55,160 nt of DNA from Bacillus sp. N13C7 (GTDB lineage Bacteria; Bacillota; Bacilli; Bacillales; Bacillaceae), in NCBI RefSeq assembly GCF_026790065.1, contig NZ_JALAMO010000011.1, positions 742 to 55,901 of the forward strand, read 5' to 3'. A model generated the notes under the pieces. The model saw only the letters and a program-made list of their open reading frames with translations, searched no databases and was not told the origin of the DNA. Made by a program: the position numbers and the translations under genes. Shown in pieces: positions 18,076-30,515 of the stretch (its first letter is position 1; each line of letters opens with the position of its first letter).

Positions 18076-20022
18076 TTATTCATCTTTCGGATACTCAATG
18101 GTTTTGTAGCTGACAACTTTATTGTTTACCATCACTTGATAGTACCCTTTTTGGCCGGGTTCAATCTTTAGTTCGATCGTCCGTTCAGTCGGCTCTTTTA
18201 TCTTAAATTCTTCGTAAGTGTCAGAGATGCTGTGATCTGCATCGTCAATCGCGATTTGCACTTCAAGTTCGTCCCCTTCACTTTCTGGCTCGTAGGGGAT
18301 CTTGACCTTTTCTTTCACTGTTTTCGCCGGTTTTTTCTCAGGTCCGAGGGAAAATGTCACTTCAACCTCATTTCCCGGCTTTACTGCCGTGCCTGCTGCT
18401 GGTTTTTGTTTGACAACCTGTCCTTCTGGAACGTCATCCGAATGTGCTTCTTTTTCTATCAGCTTCAGTCCGTTGTCCTCCAGATAACCAGACGCTGCCT
18501 CTTTACTGTACGTTTTCAAGTCTCTAAGCGTAATGTCTTCAGGTCCTATGCTGACTGTGAGTTTGACTTGATCATCACCCGGCACAAGTTCAGTCCCTGC
18601 CGACGGATTCTGGTCAATGACAGTACCCGCGTCTTTCTCGTCATTTACTTCATTTACGGTTACATGTTTAAACCCCTGGTCCTTTAACGCTTTTTTTGCC
18701 TGATCGACCGTTTGTCCAGTTACATCACCGATCTCCGTTTTTGCTTTTCCCGTGCTCTTATAAAGCGTGACCGTTGCGCCTTCTTTGACCGTGGAATCTG
18801 CTTTAGGATCCGTTTTTACCATTAGGCCTTCATCAATTTTCTCATCCGAAATTTCCAGCACCTCGGAATCAACCTGCAATCCATCTTTTTCTAAGAGCTC
18901 TGCCGCCTTTTCGTATTCCATTCCGGAGACATCGGGTATTTTGACATCTTTAGGCATAAATAGCGACGGAAAAACAGTGACAGCGAGAATTCCAGCCGTA
19001 ATAAAAACGATGCATACCGTGAGCAAAACCCACGGCCACTTTTTTCTTTTACCGTTTTTCTTTGTTTCATTTTTTTTGGCAGATGTCAATTCTGATTCTT
19101 TTTCATCAGAAGCCTTAGCAAGCTCTTCATCTTTAATGATAGGAATCGCTTTCGTCATTTCTTCGTCTTCTTGAATCGTAAATCTCTTTTCATTGAGTCT
19201 ATCGGCATCAAAAGCTGTTTTTATATCTGCTTCCATGTCTTCAGCCGTTTCGTAGCGATGAAAAGGATCTTTGGCAGTTGCCTTTAGGATGATGTTTTCA
19301 ACGCTTTGGGGTACTGACGGATTCCATCTTCTCGCCGAAGGAGTTTCCGCTTGAAGATGCTTTAAGGCGATGCTGACTGCAGATTCTCCATCAAAGGGGA
19401 TACGGCCGGTTAGAAGCTCAAATAAAACGATTCCAAGCGCATAAATATCCGATTTTTTTGTTGCCAAACCGCCCCGCGCCTGTTCAGGCGATAAGTAATG
19501 GACTGAGCCCAGCACAGAATTGGTATGGGTGATTGTTGTCGAACTGAGTGCCGTCGCAATTCCGAAATCCGTCACTTTGATATTTCCCATGTGGTCAATC
19601 AAAATGTTATGCGGCTTGATGTCTCTGTGAACAATCTGATTTTGATGGGCATGAGCGATGGCTGAGACAATTTGCTCCATGATGTTCAGCGCTTCTTTAG
19701 GGTGAAGCGGCCCGTTTGCTGTTATGTATTCTTTGAGCGTCATGCCCTCAACGTATTCCATGACAATATAATAAATATCACCCTCCTCGCCCAAATCGTA
19801 AATGCTGACGATATTCGGGTGATCAAGGCTTGATGCCGATTGGGCTTCTCTGCGGAAACGCCTGATAAACTCATTGTCATTCACATAGTCAAACCGCAGG
19901 ATTTTGATGGCGACTTCACGGTCTAGAATGATATCCTCAGCTAAATACACGTTGGCCATTCCCCCGCCGCCTATAACGCGGAGAATTTGGTAACGCCCGC
20001 TGATCCGCTTGCCGATTAGCAC
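18076..20022 (-). CDS. prkC: Serine/threonine kinase PrkC with PASTA repeats
   Basis: Membrane kinase that senses peptidoglycan fragments and lipid II, and signals growth and spore germination. The 648 residues show a kinase domain with GGGGMANVY, catalytic Lys40 (AIKIL), HRDIKPHN and DFGIA. A Thr-rich activation loop ([10 protein letters not shown]) and a charged juxtamembrane linker follow. One membrane helix lies near 333-355, then three extracellular PASTA repeats (about 358-560) and a C-terminal beta domain. The start is GTG; it overlaps prpC by 7 bases, so kinase and phosphatase are probably coupled in translation. Confidence 0.97.
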   Translation of the reverse strand: MLIGKRISGRYQILRVIGGGGMANVYLAEDIILDREVAIKILRFDYVNDNEFIRRFRREAQSASSLDHPNIVSIYDLGEEGDIYYIVMEYVEGMTLKEYITANGPLHPKEALNIMEQIVSAIAHAHQNQIVHRDIKPHNILIDHMGNIKVTDFGIATALSSTTITHTNSVLGSVHYLSPEQARGGLATKKSDIYALGIVLFELLTGRIPFDGESAVSIALKHLQAETPSARRWNPSVPQSVENIILKATAKDPFHRYETAEDMEADIKTAFDADRLNEKRFTIQEDEEMTKAIPIIKDEELAKASDEKESELTSAKKNETKKNGKRKKWPWVLLTVCIVFITAGILAVTVFPSLFMPKDVKIPDVSGMEYEKAAELLEKDGLQVDSEVLEISDEKIDEGLMVKTDPKADSTVKEGATVTLYKSTGKAKTEIGDVTGQTVDQAKKALKDQGFKHVTVNEVNDEKDAGTVIDQNPSAGTELVPGDDQVKLTVSIGPEDITLRDLKTYSKEAASGYLEDNGLKLIEKEAHSDDVPEGQVVKQKPAAGTAVKPGNEVEVTFSLGPEKKPAKTVKEKVKIPYEPESEGDELEVQIAIDDADHSISDTYEEFKIKEPTERTIELKIEPGQKGYYQVMVNNKVVSYKTIEYPKDE

Positions 20023-20780
20023 TGATCTTCACCCTCTTCAACATGTAAAGCAAGCTCAAGCAAAACTGCTGTAATGTTGTCTTCCCCGCCATTCTGATTG
20101 GCTTTGTCTACAAGCAGGTTCACTTTTTCCTGAGGAGCTGAATCGCTTTGCAGGATGTCTTTTAATTCAGTGCCTTCCACTTTATTCGTCAGTCCGTCAG
20201 AACATAAAAGCAGCTTGTCCCCCGGTTCGATGTCAAAGGAACGTGTGTCAATGCTGACTGACTGGTCTGTTCCAAGTGCCTTCGTCAACACATTTTTTCG
20301 TGGATGATGTTCAGCGTCTTCTCTGGAAATTTCTCCAGTGCGAACCAGTTCATTTACAAGTGAATGGTCTTCTGTCACTTGAATGAAATCATCATCCTGA
20401 AGCAAATAGCATCTGCTGTCACCTATATGGGCAACAGAAACCGTTTTCCCTGTAAAAAGCGCACATACTATCGTCGTCCCCATGCCTTGGCATTCTTCAT
20501 GGGCTTGGGCATGATCGTATATTTTGCTGTTTACCGCAAGGATCTGTTTTATAAGCCACTCTTCACATTCCGAGGGCGCAGCTGGAATCGTTTCAGCCTC
20601 ATTCCACTTTTCCCCCATGGCTTTTACAGCCATCTTGCTTGCAACATCTCCAGCAAGATGGCCGCCCATGCCATCAGCGACAACCGCTAATACAAATTCG
20701 TCTTTTCCTTTGAATATCCCCGCATCATCTTCATTATGCTGGCGGATTTTTCCTGTATCTGTTTTTAAGGCTGTTAACAA
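20016..20780 (-). CDS. prpC: PP2C-type protein phosphatase PrpC
   Basis: Mn2+-dependent phosphatase that reverses PrkC phosphorylation. The 254 residues show the PPM motifs [12 protein letters not shown] (metal-binding Asp), [19 protein letters not shown] and GGEDNITAV. The start codon is TTG with GAGGTGATGAGGG just upstream; no ATG or GTG gives a better N-terminus. It starts six bases after rlmN and overlaps prkC. Confidence 0.96.
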   Translation of the reverse strand: MLTALKTDTGKIRQHNEDDAGIFKGKDEFVLAVVADGMGGHLAGDVASKMAVKAMGEKWNEAETIPAAPSECEEWLIKQILAVNSKIYDHAQAHEECQGMGTTIVCALFTGKTVSVAHIGDSRCYLLQDDDFIQVTEDHSLVNELVRTGEISREDAEHHPRKNVLTKALGTDQSVSIDTRSFDIEPGDKLLLCSDGLTNKVEGTELKDILQSDSAPQEKVNLLVDKANQNGGEDNITAVLLELALHVEEGEDQC

Positions 20781-20786
20781 CCCTCA

Positions 20787-21878
20787 TCACCTCGTCTCGT
20801 CTTGACGCTCCTTCGCGCGAAGCTGACCGCAGGCTGCGTCAATGTCATGTCCTTGCTCTCTTCGGATTGTGACATTTACTCCGCGGGATTTCAGCGTTTT
20901 TTCAAAAGCAAAAATCTGATCACGCGGTGTGCGCACATAGTCCCGTTCAGGCACATAGTTTACCGGAATCAAGTTCACATGGCATTTGATTCCTTCCAGC
21001 AAGTCGGCAAGCTCTTCAGCGTGCTCGACCTGGTCGTTTACGCCTCCGAACAGTCCATATTCAAAGCTGATACGGCGTCCCGTTTTGTTAATGTAATATT
21101 TAACGGCTTCCATTAAATCAGGCAATTTATATGCTCTGTTAATCGGCATCAAACGGCTACGGATTTCTGTATTTGGCGCGTGCAGTGAAATCGCAAAGTT
21201 AATCTGCATTTGCTGATCAGCGAATTCGTAAATTTTCGGGATGATTCCGCTTGTAGAGACCGTAATATGGCGCGCACCGATGTTCAAGCCTTTGTCGTGG
21301 TTAATGATTTTCAGGAAAGCGAGCATTTCATTAAAGTTATCAAAAGGTTCACCGATACCCATGATGACGACTGAGCTGACACGTTCATCCGTTTCATCAA
21401 GTGCTTTTTGAACTTTGACTACTTGAGCGACAATTTCACCAGCCTCAAGGTTTCGTTTTAAACCTCCGAGCGTTGATGCACAGAATGTACAGCCAATACG
21501 GCAGCCGACTTGTGTCGTTACACATACAGAATTGCCATACTCGTGTCTCATTAAAACGGTTTCGATCGTATAACCGTCATGAAGCTCGAACAAAAACTTC
21601 ATTGTACCGTCTTGGGATGTTTGTTTAACAGCTGTTTTCAGCGTAGTTAACACAAAATGAGTGTTTAATTTCTCGCGCAGATCCTTTGACAGGTTTGTCA
21701 TTTCATCAAAAGAAGATACGCGTTTTTCATATAGCCATTCAAAGATCTGAGCAGCACGGAAAGGTTTCTCTCCGTTGTCTGTCAGCCATTGTTTGATTTC
21801 ATCTAATTCAAAAGAATAAATAGACGGACGCTCTGTCCGCAATTCTTTTCTTACTTTTGTTTTTTTAAGTTCTGCCAT
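20787..21878 (-). CDS. rlmN: Dual-specificity RNA methyltransferase RlmN
   Basis: Radical-SAM enzyme that methylates C2 of A2503 in 23S rRNA and A37 in some tRNAs. The 363 residues carry the cluster motif CRIGCTFC (Cys126, 130, 133) and the two mechanistic cysteines, Cys119 and Cys350 (DAACGQLR). Cfr-type resistance would need C8 chemistry; the neighbours and sequence fit ordinary RlmN. It begins three bases after rsmB. Confidence 0.95.
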   Translation of the reverse strand: MAELKKTKVRKELRTERPSIYSFELDEIKQWLTDNGEKPFRAAQIFEWLYEKRVSSFDEMTNLSKDLREKLNTHFVLTTLKTAVKQTSQDGTMKFLFELHDGYTIETVLMRHEYGNSVCVTTQVGCRIGCTFCASTLGGLKRNLEAGEIVAQVVKVQKALDETDERVSSVVIMGIGEPFDNFNEMLAFLKIINHDKGLNIGARHITVSTSGIIPKIYEFADQQMQINFAISLHAPNTEIRSRLMPINRAYKLPDLMEAVKYYINKTGRRISFEYGLFGGVNDQVEHAEELADLLEGIKCHVNLIPVNYVPERDYVRTPRDQIFAFEKTLKSRGVNVTIRREQGHDIDAACGQLRAKERQDETR

Positions 21879-21881
21879 TGC

Positions 21882-23225
21882 TTATCCCTTCTTTCTCATG
21901 CTGCAAATAAAGAAACCATCTGTTCCGAAATAATGAGGAAGGATTTGTAGCCTTCCATCCCGAACAAAGGGTCTCGCCTTTTCGGGCAGCCGCTTTTCAA
22001 GAGACAAATCGGGTTCAAAATCAGGATGTTCTTGTATAAACGCATGTATTACTTCTTCATTTTCTGTCCGATCCATTGTACACGTACTGTAGACAAGATT
22101 GCCACCTTTTTTTACTAATGGAGCGATTTCCCTTAAAATCGACAGCTGGATTTCAGCAAGCCGCGCACTGTCGTCAGGCTTTTTCGTGTATTTCATGTCC
22201 GGCTTTCTTCTTATGACGCCGAAGCCTGAGCATGGGGCATCAACCAATATCCGGTCAAACTTTTCGTTTTCAAACGTTTCCCCAGCTTTTCTCGCATCCA
22301 TTGTTTTCGGGTCAATGATTGTAAGGCCAAGCCGGTCTGCCGCTTCTTTGATGAGCTTCACTTTATGTTTGTGAAGATCAAGCGACGTAACACTTCCCTT
22401 GTTCTCCATTAATTCTGCAATATGAGCCGATTTCCCGCCAGGCGCCGCACACGCGTCAAGCACCGTTTCACCAGGCTTAGGGTCAAGGGCGCGGGCGACG
22501 AGCATGGAGCTCTCATCCTGGATGGAAACTTCGCCGTTTTGGAAGAAATGAGTTCCAGCAATTGTTCCCTTTAAGAGCTTCACAGCGTCTTCAGCGAGAT
22601 CGCCTTTTTCAACTTCGATTCCCTCGGCAGCCATTTGATCAAGCAAATGCGTTCTGTCTGTTTTCATTTGATTGACACGCAGTGTCTGCTTCGGCGGAAT
22701 GAGGTGGATCCGGCAAATCTTTTCGGCCGCATCAAATCCATATGCATCCGCCCACTCTTTCACAAGCCATATCGGATGGCTTGTCTCTGTCGCCAGCCGG
22801 CGGACAGGATCTTCGATAGCGTCAAAGGATGGAACACCTTCGCGCTGAATAGAACGAAGCACACCGTTGACAAATGAAGCAATGCCTTTATGCCCGCGGA
22901 TTTTAGCAATCTCAACCGCTTCATGAATGGCCGCCCTGTCTGGAATTTTCTCCAGATACTCCATTTGATATAAGGATAGGCGCAGAAGCTGAATCACCCA
23001 AGGCTTTACTTTTTGAGGCTTATTGATAAACGGTTTGAGCATATAATCGAGCGCGATCTTGTTTTGCAATGTACCATAGACAAGTTCAGTCAAAAGCCCT
23101 CTGTCCTGATCACTCAGTTCATTTGATTTAATGACCGATTTCAGTAGAAGGTTGCTGTATGCCTGGTTTTGTTCCAGCTTGATCAGCGCCTCTAGGGCGA
23201 TATCACGAACACTAGTTTTTTTCAT
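21882..23225 (-). CDS. rsmB: 16S rRNA m5C967 methyltransferase RsmB
   Basis: SAM-dependent methyltransferase of 16S rRNA cytosine 967 (E. coli numbering). The 447 residues combine an N-terminal NusB-like RNA-binding domain (about 1-130), a linker, and a Rossmann methyltransferase domain. The latter has [16 protein letters not shown] (SAM site), DAPCSGFGV and the catalytic-Cys motif [11 protein letters not shown]. It overlaps fmt by 14 bases. Confidence 0.95.
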   Translation of the reverse strand: MKKTSVRDIALEALIKLEQNQAYSNLLLKSVIKSNELSDQDRGLLTELVYGTLQNKIALDYMLKPFINKPQKVKPWVIQLLRLSLYQMEYLEKIPDRAAIHEAVEIAKIRGHKGIASFVNGVLRSIQREGVPSFDAIEDPVRRLATETSHPIWLVKEWADAYGFDAAEKICRIHLIPPKQTLRVNQMKTDRTHLLDQMAAEGIEVEKGDLAEDAVKLLKGTIAGTHFFQNGEVSIQDESSMLVARALDPKPGETVLDACAAPGGKSAHIAELMENKGSVTSLDLHKHKVKLIKEAADRLGLTIIDPKTMDARKAGETFENEKFDRILVDAPCSGFGVIRRKPDMKYTKKPDDSARLAEIQLSILREIAPLVKKGGNLVYSTCTMDRTENEEVIHAFIQEHPDFEPDLSLEKRLPEKARPFVRDGRLQILPHYFGTDGFFICSMRKKG

Positions 23226-24168
23226 TGTATACTCCTAACACATCACCGGCTTCAACATGAGCGCCGCGCACAAAGTCCTCGCCTTTCATGCGTTTTTTGC
23301 CGGCCGGCTGAAGTTCGGTTAATAACAGGGCCGTATCATTACCTGTGGCAACAATAATTCCTTCCTTTTCAACTGCAACGACTGTGCCGGGCTCAGCTTT
23401 TGTTTGTGCGGGTGTTTTTTTCGACGCCCATACTTTCAAGTTTTGCCCGTTTAACGTCGTATAGGCAACTGGCCAAGGATTTAAGCCGCGGACCTGGTTG
23501 TAAAGCTCTTCGCCCGTTCTGGACCAGTCGAGCAGCTCTTGCTCTCTTTTGATATTAGGCGCATATGTCGCTTTCTCTTCATCCTGCTTTTCAGGTGATA
23601 TGGTTCCGGCAATGACGTTTGGTATCGTTTCAGACAATAGCTTCGCGCCAGCTACGCTTAATTTATCGTGCAGCGTTCCAACATTATCGGTTTCCTCAAT
23701 GTCCACTTCCACTTTTGAGATCATATCGCCGGCATCCAATTTTTCTACCATATACATAATGGTGACACCGGTTTTTTTCTTTCCCTGCAAAATAGAGTAA
23801 TGGATCGGAGCCCCGCCCCGCAGTTCCGGCAAAAGAGACGCGTGAACGTTAATGCAGCCGTATTTCGGGCTGTCAAGAAGCTCCTTAGGCAGAATTTGTC
23901 CGAACGCTGCCGTTACGATAAGATCCGGCTTTAATGCCAGCACTTTCTCAATTTCTTCTTTCAATCTGACTTTTTCCGGCTGAAGAACCGGGATGCCGTG
24001 ACGCATAGCCTCTTCCTTTACCGGAGGAGGTGTCAGTACTTTTTTTCTGCCCTTCGGACGGTCCGGCTGTGTGACGACCCCCACTACCTCATATCCGTCC
24101 TCAATCAGGGTTCTTAGAACAGGAACTGAAAAATCCGGCGTCCCCATAAATACGATTCTCGTCATCAA
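23212..24168 (-). CDS. fmt: Methionyl-tRNA formyltransferase
   Basis: Formylates the initiator Met-tRNA using 10-formyl-THF. The ORF has two tandem ATGs one base after the def stop; the usual 317-residue protein begins at the second ([12 protein letters not shown], to 24165). The catalytic region [20 protein letters not shown] and the C-terminal OB-fold tRNA-binding domain are present. The pairing with def puts the enzyme that adds the formyl group next to the one that removes it. Confidence 0.97.
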   Translation of the reverse strand: MMTRIVFMGTPDFSVPVLRTLIEDGYEVVGVVTQPDRPKGRKKVLTPPPVKEEAMRHGIPVLQPEKVRLKEEIEKVLALKPDLIVTAAFGQILPKELLDSPKYGCINVHASLLPELRGGAPIHYSILQGKKKTGVTIMYMVEKLDAGDMISKVEVDIEETDNVGTLHDKLSVAGAKLLSETIPNVIAGTISPEKQDEEKATYAPNIKREQELLDWSRTGEELYNQVRGLNPWPVAYTTLNGQNLKVWASKKTPAQTKAEPGTVVAVEKEGIIVATGNDTALLLTELQPAGKKRMKGEDFVRGAHVEAGDVLGVYNEKN

Positions 24169-24169
24169 A

Positions 24170-24652
24170 TCATCCTTCCATATCCGCTAGTTCATCTTCT
24201 GTATAGTATTTACTGATTTTAGATGTAAACAGCACACCGTCTAAATGGTCCATTTCGTGCTGCACGGCCCTCGCCAAAAAGCCCCGCGCTTCCAGAATAA
24301 ACGGTTTTCCCTGACGGTTAAACGCACGCACTTTGACATAATCGGCACGTGTGACATCACCATAGACGCCAGGAAAGCTCAGGCATCCTTCAATTCCGGT
24401 TTGCTCACCGCTTTTTTCTAAAATTTCGGGATTAACGAGATCAATTCTGCCGCTGTCATCCCCGATATCTACGACAGCCGCTCTTTTTAAAATGCCGATC
24501 TGCGGCGCTGCCAGCCCTACTCCATCCATTTCAAGCATGGTGTCGTACATGTCGTCAAGCAGTTTTTTTAATTTTTTATCAAAAACAGTCACGGTTTCCG
24601 CAGGTGTTTCCAACACCTCAGCAGGATGTGTGACAACCTTTTTTACTGCCAA
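24170..24652 (-). CDS. def: Peptide deformylase
   Basis: Metalloenzyme that removes the N-formyl group from new proteins. I choose the TTG at 24650-24652 as start (protein [14 protein letters not shown], 160 residues), because GGAGGG lies seven bases upstream. The longer reading begins at another TTG inside that site and would translate the ribosome-binding sequence itself. Motifs are complete: [17 protein letters not shown] (metal Cys90) and HEMDH (His132, His136). Confidence 0.95.
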   Translation of the reverse strand: MAVKKVVTHPAEVLETPAETVTVFDKKLKKLLDDMYDTMLEMDGVGLAAPQIGILKRAAVVDIGDDSGRIDLVNPEILEKSGEQTGIEGCLSFPGVYGDVTRADYVKVRAFNRQGKPFILEARGFLARAVQHEMDHLDGVLFTSKISKYYTEDELADMEG

Positions 24653-24678
24653 TTTGTTACCCTCCAAGACGTGAGATC

Positions 24679-27096
24679 TTACATCATCATATAAGGATTC
24701 ATATCAATTGAAATCATTACATGCTTTTGTTCAATTTCGCGTTTATAATGTTCCAGTATCCTCTTTAATAAAGCGGATAACTGGTTTTCCTGTTTGTATT
24801 TTATCACGCATTGATAGCGATATCTATCTTTGATCCTGGCTATCGGCGACGCGCTCGGTCCGAGAATTTTCGTGTCAGCTCCGCAGTTTGCTTTTAAAAA
24901 GTGGGTAATTTTTTCAGCTGTGACAGCAGCTTTCGCCACTTCCTCATGAGAAACAGTCACAAGAGCCAAATAGTAATAGGGCGGATAAGATTGCTCTCTC
25001 CTGTGCGCCATTTCATGCTGATAGAACGTTTCATAATCGTGCGTCTTCGTCAGCTGGACGCTGTAGTGGGATGGCGTGTACGTTTGAATGATGACGTGTC
25101 CGGGCTTTTCATGCCTGCCTGCCCGGCCGCTGACTTGCGTTAACAGCTGAAATGTTTTTTCGGCTGACCTGAAATCAGGAATATGAAGTGTTGTATCGGC
25201 ACTTAGCACTCCGACAAGTGTGACATTCGGAAAATCAAGCCCTTTCGCGATCATTTGCGTTCCGAGAAGAATATCCGCTTTTCCTTCTCCGAAAACTGAC
25301 AATAACTTTTCATGGGCGCCTTTCCGCGATGTCGTGTCAACATCCATCCGAATCACTCTCGCACTTGGCAGCACTTTTGTCAGCTCTTCCTCCACTCGCT
25401 GCGTTCCCGTTCCGAAAAAGCGGATATGCTCGCTTGCGCATTCGGGACAAGTATGCGGAACAGGCTCTTCATGTCCGCAATAATGGCATTTCAGCCTTTG
25501 GCCGTAACGATGGTACGTCATGGAAATGTCGCAGTGCGGGCATTGCGGGACATATCCGCAATCTCTGCACATCACAAAGGAAGAATAGCCCCTTTTATTT
25601 AAAAACAGGACAGCCTGCTCACCCTTGGCAATCGTTTCTTCAAGCTTTTCCATCAATTCAACTGAAAACATTGAACGATTGCCATTTCTGAGCTCCTCTC
25701 TCATATCGACAAGCGAAACCTCAGGCATCACCTGGCGGTTAACGCGATGCTTGAGCGAAAGAAGCTCGTACACACCCTTTTGCGCCCGCGCATATGACTC
25801 TAATGTTGGCGTAGCACTGCCTAGCACAACAGGACAGCTGTGATGCTCAGCCCGTTTGATTGCCACCTCTTTCGCATGATAGCGCGGCATTTCCTCTTGT
25901 TTATACGAGGATTCATGCTCTTCATCGATGATAATCATTCCGAGATTTTCAAACGGGGCAAAAATAGCCGACCTGGCGCCGACGACAAGCCGCACTTCCT
26001 TCCGGTGGATTTTACGCCACTCGTCATATTTTTCCCCTGTGGATAATCCGCTGTGCATGACTGCCACCTGAGAGCCGAAACGTCCCTTGAAGCGATTAAC
26101 CATCTGCGGCGTCAGCGATATTTCCGGCACAAGGACGATGGCTTCTTTTCCTTTCGCCAGTACTTTTTCAATCGATTGCAGATAAATTTCCGTTTTTCCG
26201 CTTCCTGTCACGCCGTGAAGGAGGAACACTTTATGCTCATTGTTGTCCAATGTCTGACGTATTGGCTCAAAGGCTGCGCTCTGTTCGTCTGTCAACGGCA
26301 GCGGCTCTGTTTTTTTGAACATTTTGTCCTGATAGGGATCTCTGTAAACCTCTTCATACGTTTCCTTCAATAGCCCCTTTTGGATAAGTGTTTTAATGGT
26401 CGCAGAGCTCGCGTCCGTTTTTTTGCACAAATCTGCTGCAGGGATCTTTACACCTTCCGGCTCAGCGATGAAAAAGTGAAGAATTGCCTGCTGCTTGGCG
26501 GCTTGGCGGGATAGTCCCTCAGCCTGCTTGGCCAGCTCTTCTTTGCTTGCATTGGCCTGAATGTGTCTGACCATTTTTTTATTGGTTTTTTGCGCGACTT
26601 TATACGTCACGTCAATGCTGCCTTTTTGAACATGCTTTTGAATCATTTTCAGCGTATCATGATCGGGTATATCTGAATACAGCAGAGTCTTTGTTTCAGA
26701 AAACAGCCGTTCCACTTGCGGCGGAAGATCGGCGCCGTGTGCGATTTTTAACTCTTTTTCATATTTTGCCTTTAATGCGGCTGGCAGCATCGCTTGAAGC
26801 GCCGTTATTTTAAAAGACAGCGTTTTGTCGGACAGCCATGATGACAGATTCATAAGCTCCTCTGTCAAAACAGGTGTAAGATCTAATAAGTCCTCCACTT
26901 CCTTGACAGATTTCCCCGTGAGATCAGATGCTTCTTTGACAGCTGTCACAAACCCTTGAATTTTACGGGGGCCAAACGGAACAATGACCCGCATGCCCGT
27001 TTTGATCATGCCTTTGAGATGATCTGGGATTTTGTAATCAAAAGGCCTGTCTATATTTTTGGTGCTGACATCAACAATGACTTCGGCAAAATTCAT
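24679..27096 (-). CDS. priA: Primosomal helicase PriA
   Basis: Restarts collapsed replication forks by recognising branched DNA and loading DnaD, DnaB and the replicative helicase. The 805 residues hold an N-terminal 3'-end-binding domain and a winged helix. The helicase core has GVTGSGKTEIYL, DEEHESSYKQ, GSATPTLES and SGRAGR. Two zinc fingers are formed by eight cysteines in the CRDCGY...CPHC...CHYC...CPEC stretch. Its ATG overlaps the coaBC TGA as ATGA, so the two are translationally coupled. Confidence 0.97.
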   Translation of the reverse strand: MNFAEVIVDVSTKNIDRPFDYKIPDHLKGMIKTGMRVIVPFGPRKIQGFVTAVKEASDLTGKSVKEVEDLLDLTPVLTEELMNLSSWLSDKTLSFKITALQAMLPAALKAKYEKELKIAHGADLPPQVERLFSETKTLLYSDIPDHDTLKMIQKHVQKGSIDVTYKVAQKTNKKMVRHIQANASKEELAKQAEGLSRQAAKQQAILHFFIAEPEGVKIPAADLCKKTDASSATIKTLIQKGLLKETYEEVYRDPYQDKMFKKTEPLPLTDEQSAAFEPIRQTLDNNEHKVFLLHGVTGSGKTEIYLQSIEKVLAKGKEAIVLVPEISLTPQMVNRFKGRFGSQVAVMHSGLSTGEKYDEWRKIHRKEVRLVVGARSAIFAPFENLGMIIIDEEHESSYKQEEMPRYHAKEVAIKRAEHHSCPVVLGSATPTLESYARAQKGVYELLSLKHRVNRQVMPEVSLVDMREELRNGNRSMFSVELMEKLEETIAKGEQAVLFLNKRGYSSFVMCRDCGYVPQCPHCDISMTYHRYGQRLKCHYCGHEEPVPHTCPECASEHIRFFGTGTQRVEEELTKVLPSARVIRMDVDTTSRKGAHEKLLSVFGEGKADILLGTQMIAKGLDFPNVTLVGVLSADTTLHIPDFRSAEKTFQLLTQVSGRAGRHEKPGHVIIQTYTPSHYSVQLTKTHDYETFYQHEMAHRREQSYPPYYYLALVTVSHEEVAKAAVTAEKITHFLKANCGADTKILGPSASPIARIKDRYRYQCVIKYKQENQLSALLKRILEHYKREIEQKHVMISIDMNPYMMM

Positions 27097-28313
27097 GAGT
27101 GCTCTCCGGTTTGTTTTGAGAGGGCTGCAATTTCCTGAAGGATTTCAAAGGAAACATCAAGCTTAGACATGATCGGAAGCTCGCGTTTGCGCCCGTCTTT
27201 GAAAAAGATTGTCACGATATTCGTATCAGCACCAAAACCGGCTCCATTTGCTTTCACATCATTTGCCACAATCATATCAAGATTTTTGGAGGCGAGCTTT
27301 TTACGGGCATAGTGTTCAACGTCTTGGGTTTCAGCTGCAAATCCGACCAATAGCTGCTCCTGCTTTTTCTCGCCTAATTCTTTTAATATATCGACCGTTC
27401 TTTTCAGTTCTAAGGTCATGCCGCCGTCTTGTTTTTTCATTTTATGATCAAAAACTGTTTTCGGCGTAAAATCGGCTACCGCAGCTGTTTTGATGACAAT
27501 ATCGCTTGAGCCATACACAGAGAGCACCGCTTCGCGCATATCTGCAGCCGATTGAACAGGGATAAACTGAGCAAGGCCTTTAGGCTGATCAAGCGAAACA
27601 GGGCCAGAGATTAAGGTTACCCGCGCGCCGAGCTGGACAGCCGCCTCCGCTAATGCGTATCCCATTTTGCCCGTTGATTTATTGGTGAAAAATCGGACAG
27701 GATCAACCGCTTCCCTTGTCGGGCCAGCTGTGATAACTACATGTTTGCCTTCTAAAGGAGCGACTTTTTCGTCAGCAAAATGCTTTTCGGCCAGTTTCAC
27801 GATATTTTCGGGTTCTTCCAATCTGCCTTTACCGACGTAACCGCATGCTAAATAGCCCTCACTAGGCTCGATAAAACGATAACCGTCCTGATAAAGGACA
27901 GAAATATTCCGTTTGACTGCCGGATGGTCATACATGTGAACGTTCATGGCCGGCGCGATCCAAACGGGGGCCGTCGTTGCTAACAATGTCGTCGTCAGCA
28001 TATCATCAGCGATGCCGTTAGCCATTTTTCCAATCACATTAGCCGTAGCCGGCGCCACGATAACCAAGTCGGCCCAGTCTGCAGCATCAATATGAGAAAT
28101 GACGCTTGGATTTTGTTCTTTAAATGTATCTGTATAGACTTCGTGGCGGCTCAATGCCTGAAATGTCAGCGGTGAAACGAATCGGCAAGCTGACTCAGTC
28201 ATAATCACTTTGACATTTGCTCCTGCCTGAACAAGCTTGCTCGTTAATGCACAGGCTTTATAGACAGCGATGCCTCCGCTCACGCAAAGTAACACATTTC
28301 GATTGTTAAGCAA
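27093..28313 (-). CDS. coaBC: CoaBC: phosphopantothenoylcysteine synthetase/decarboxylase
   Basis: Bifunctional coenzyme A enzyme (yloI): adds cysteine to phosphopantothenate and decarboxylates the product. The 406 residues have an N-terminal FMN decarboxylase domain (CVSGGIAVYKA, APATANVIGKMANGIADD, PAMNVHMYDHP) and a C-terminal CTP-dependent ligase (ITAGPTREAVDPVRF, NKSTGKMGYAL, KTAAVADF). The start is TTG with GGGGGAG six bases upstream. It follows rpoZ across a terminator-like hairpin and overlaps priA. Confidence 0.96.
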   Translation of the reverse strand: MLNNRNVLLCVSGGIAVYKACALTSKLVQAGANVKVIMTESACRFVSPLTFQALSRHEVYTDTFKEQNPSVISHIDAADWADLVIVAPATANVIGKMANGIADDMLTTTLLATTAPVWIAPAMNVHMYDHPAVKRNISVLYQDGYRFIEPSEGYLACGYVGKGRLEEPENIVKLAEKHFADEKVAPLEGKHVVITAGPTREAVDPVRFFTNKSTGKMGYALAEAAVQLGARVTLISGPVSLDQPKGLAQFIPVQSAADMREAVLSVYGSSDIVIKTAAVADFTPKTVFDHKMKKQDGGMTLELKRTVDILKELGEKKQEQLLVGFAAETQDVEHYARKKLASKNLDMIVANDVKANGAGFGADTNIVTIFFKDGRKRELPIMSKLDVSFEILQEIAALSKQTGEHS

Positions 28314-28350
28314 TGAATTCTCCCCCTCTGCACTTTACAAAACCGCACGG

Positions 28351-28382
28351 AAAAAAATAACAACCTACATGATATAGGTTGC
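28351..28382 (-). terminator. Terminator after rpoZ
   Basis: CAACCTA and TAGGTTG pair across a seven-base loop and are followed by TTATTTTTTT on the minus strand. It sits 13 bases after the rpoZ stop, so coaBC-priA probably depends on read-through or its own promoter. Confidence 0.75.
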
Positions 28383-28393
28383 TACTTGTGCTA

Positions 28394-28597
28394 CTATTCG
28401 CGGTCTTCCTTTTCAAACGAAAGCAGGCCTGCATCAATTTCTTCTAAAGCTTTGCCTACATATTTGTGTGAAATCGTATGTTCAATCATTTGGTCTTTTT
28501 TGATTTGCATTTCACGGGCACGTCTCGCAGAAACCGTCACGAGCGTGTATTTGGAATCTAATTTATTCATTAAAGAGTCAATTGACGGATCTAACAT
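28394..28597 (-). CDS. rpoZ: RNA polymerase omega subunit
   Basis: Small accessory subunit (67 residues; yloH) that helps fold and stabilise beta'. The conserved omega core [17 protein letters not shown], then [10 protein letters not shown] and VGKALEEID, is complete. It follows gmk by three bases, as in most Firmicutes. Confidence 0.96.
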   Translation of the reverse strand: MLDPSIDSLMNKLDSKYTLVTVSARRAREMQIKKDQMIEHTISHKYVGKALEEIDAGLLSFEKEDRE

Positions 28598-28600
28598 TTG

Positions 28601-29492
<892 letters not shown>

Positions 29493-29568
29493 CTTCTACG
29501 TTCCCCCTGTAAAATAGACGTCTCTAGTTTAGCCTAGTAAGACCGTCTGTAAACAATACGCACAGTCA

Positions 29569-30444
29569 CTATTCTATATTTTGCACTTGTTCTTTTATTT
29601 TTTCAATAGAACTTTTCATTTCGACGACAAGCTTTGTGATCTGATGATCATTTGCTTTTGAGCCAATTGTATTTGCTTCCCGATTCAGCTCCTGAACGAG
29701 AAAGTCGAGTTTGCGCCCGACAGCTCCGCCTCCAGCTAATATATCACGAAACTGGGCAAAGTGGCTCTTCAGCCTTGTAATCTCTTCAGAGATATCAGAG
29801 CGGTCTGCAAAAATAGCGCATTCTGTTACAAGCCGGCTCTCGTCTAACACGTCTTCAGTCCATTCTTTTATTCTGGCGTACAGCCGTTCCCGGTAACGAG
29901 ATACGACATCCGCTGCCAGCAATTCGGTCTCTTTCACCAGCTCTTCAAGCTGATCAATATGCAGCAGACAGTCTTTTGCTAAAAGCTGCCCTTCTTTTTC
30001 ACGCATTTCACAGAGTTCTTTTACCGCTTCCTCTGCAGCAGCTGTGATTAACGCCTCCAGCTTGTCATTTTGCGCCTGTTCTTCATGAATCTGGACGACA
30101 TGGTCAAGCTTAAAGAAATCCATTACATCAGGCTCTGCAGACAATTGATACCTTTTCTTCATTTCTCCCGCAGCTGCGACATATTCATCGAGCAGCGGCC
30201 AATCAATGTCAAGCCTTTTCTCAACAAGCATATCGCTGTCAACGGATACGAAAAGCTCAATTCTTCCGCGCTGGATATGCTGCAGAATGGTCTGTTTCAG
30301 CTTATCTTCAAAATATAGCAAAGGCCTTGGCAAACGAGCGTTCACTTCTTTAAATCTGTAGTTCACAGATTTAAGTTCAACGCTTACAGAGAGATCATCT
30401 TGTGTTTTGCTTGCACTGCCGAAGCCTGTCATACTTCGTATCAT
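29569..30444 (-). CDS. yloC: YicC-family endoribonuclease YloC
   Basis: 291-residue YicC/YloC protein: N-terminal MIRSMTGFGSASK and a C-terminal block NREANTIGSKANDHQITKLV typical of the family. The E. coli homologue is an oligomeric endoribonuclease that destabilises small RNAs; the same activity is inferred here. The ribosome site is weak (GGGTG nine bases upstream). A promoter and a hairpin lie in the 82-base leader. Confidence 0.92.
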   Translation of the reverse strand: MIRSMTGFGSASKTQDDLSVSVELKSVNYRFKEVNARLPRPLLYFEDKLKQTILQHIQRGRIELFVSVDSDMLVEKRLDIDWPLLDEYVAAAGEMKKRYQLSAEPDVMDFFKLDHVVQIHEEQAQNDKLEALITAAAEEAVKELCEMREKEGQLLAKDCLLHIDQLEELVKETELLAADVVSRYRERLYARIKEWTEDVLDESRLVTECAIFADRSDISEEITRLKSHFAQFRDILAGGGAVGRKLDFLVQELNREANTIGSKANDHQITKLVVEMKSSIEKIKEQVQNIE

Positions 30445-30474
30445 TTTAAAACACCCAATTCTTCCCTGTTCTCA

Positions 30475-30506
30475 TAATAAAAGGGCAATAGACATGCTAT
30501 TACCCC
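30475..30506 (-). terminator. Hairpin between yloB and yloC
   Basis: GGGTAATAG and CTATTGCCC (one G-U pair) enclose a five-base loop, followed by TTTTATTAT on the minus strand. It can end the yloB transcript. It also lies just downstream of the yloC promoter start, so it could attenuate yloC. Confidence 0.65.
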
Positions 30507-30515
30507 TAAGATTAT

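Noticed and set aside
20787..21878. rlmN considered as a Cfr-type antibiotic-resistance methyltransferase
   Set aside because: Its place between rsmB and prpC is the ordinary housekeeping locus, and the protein reads as normal RlmN.
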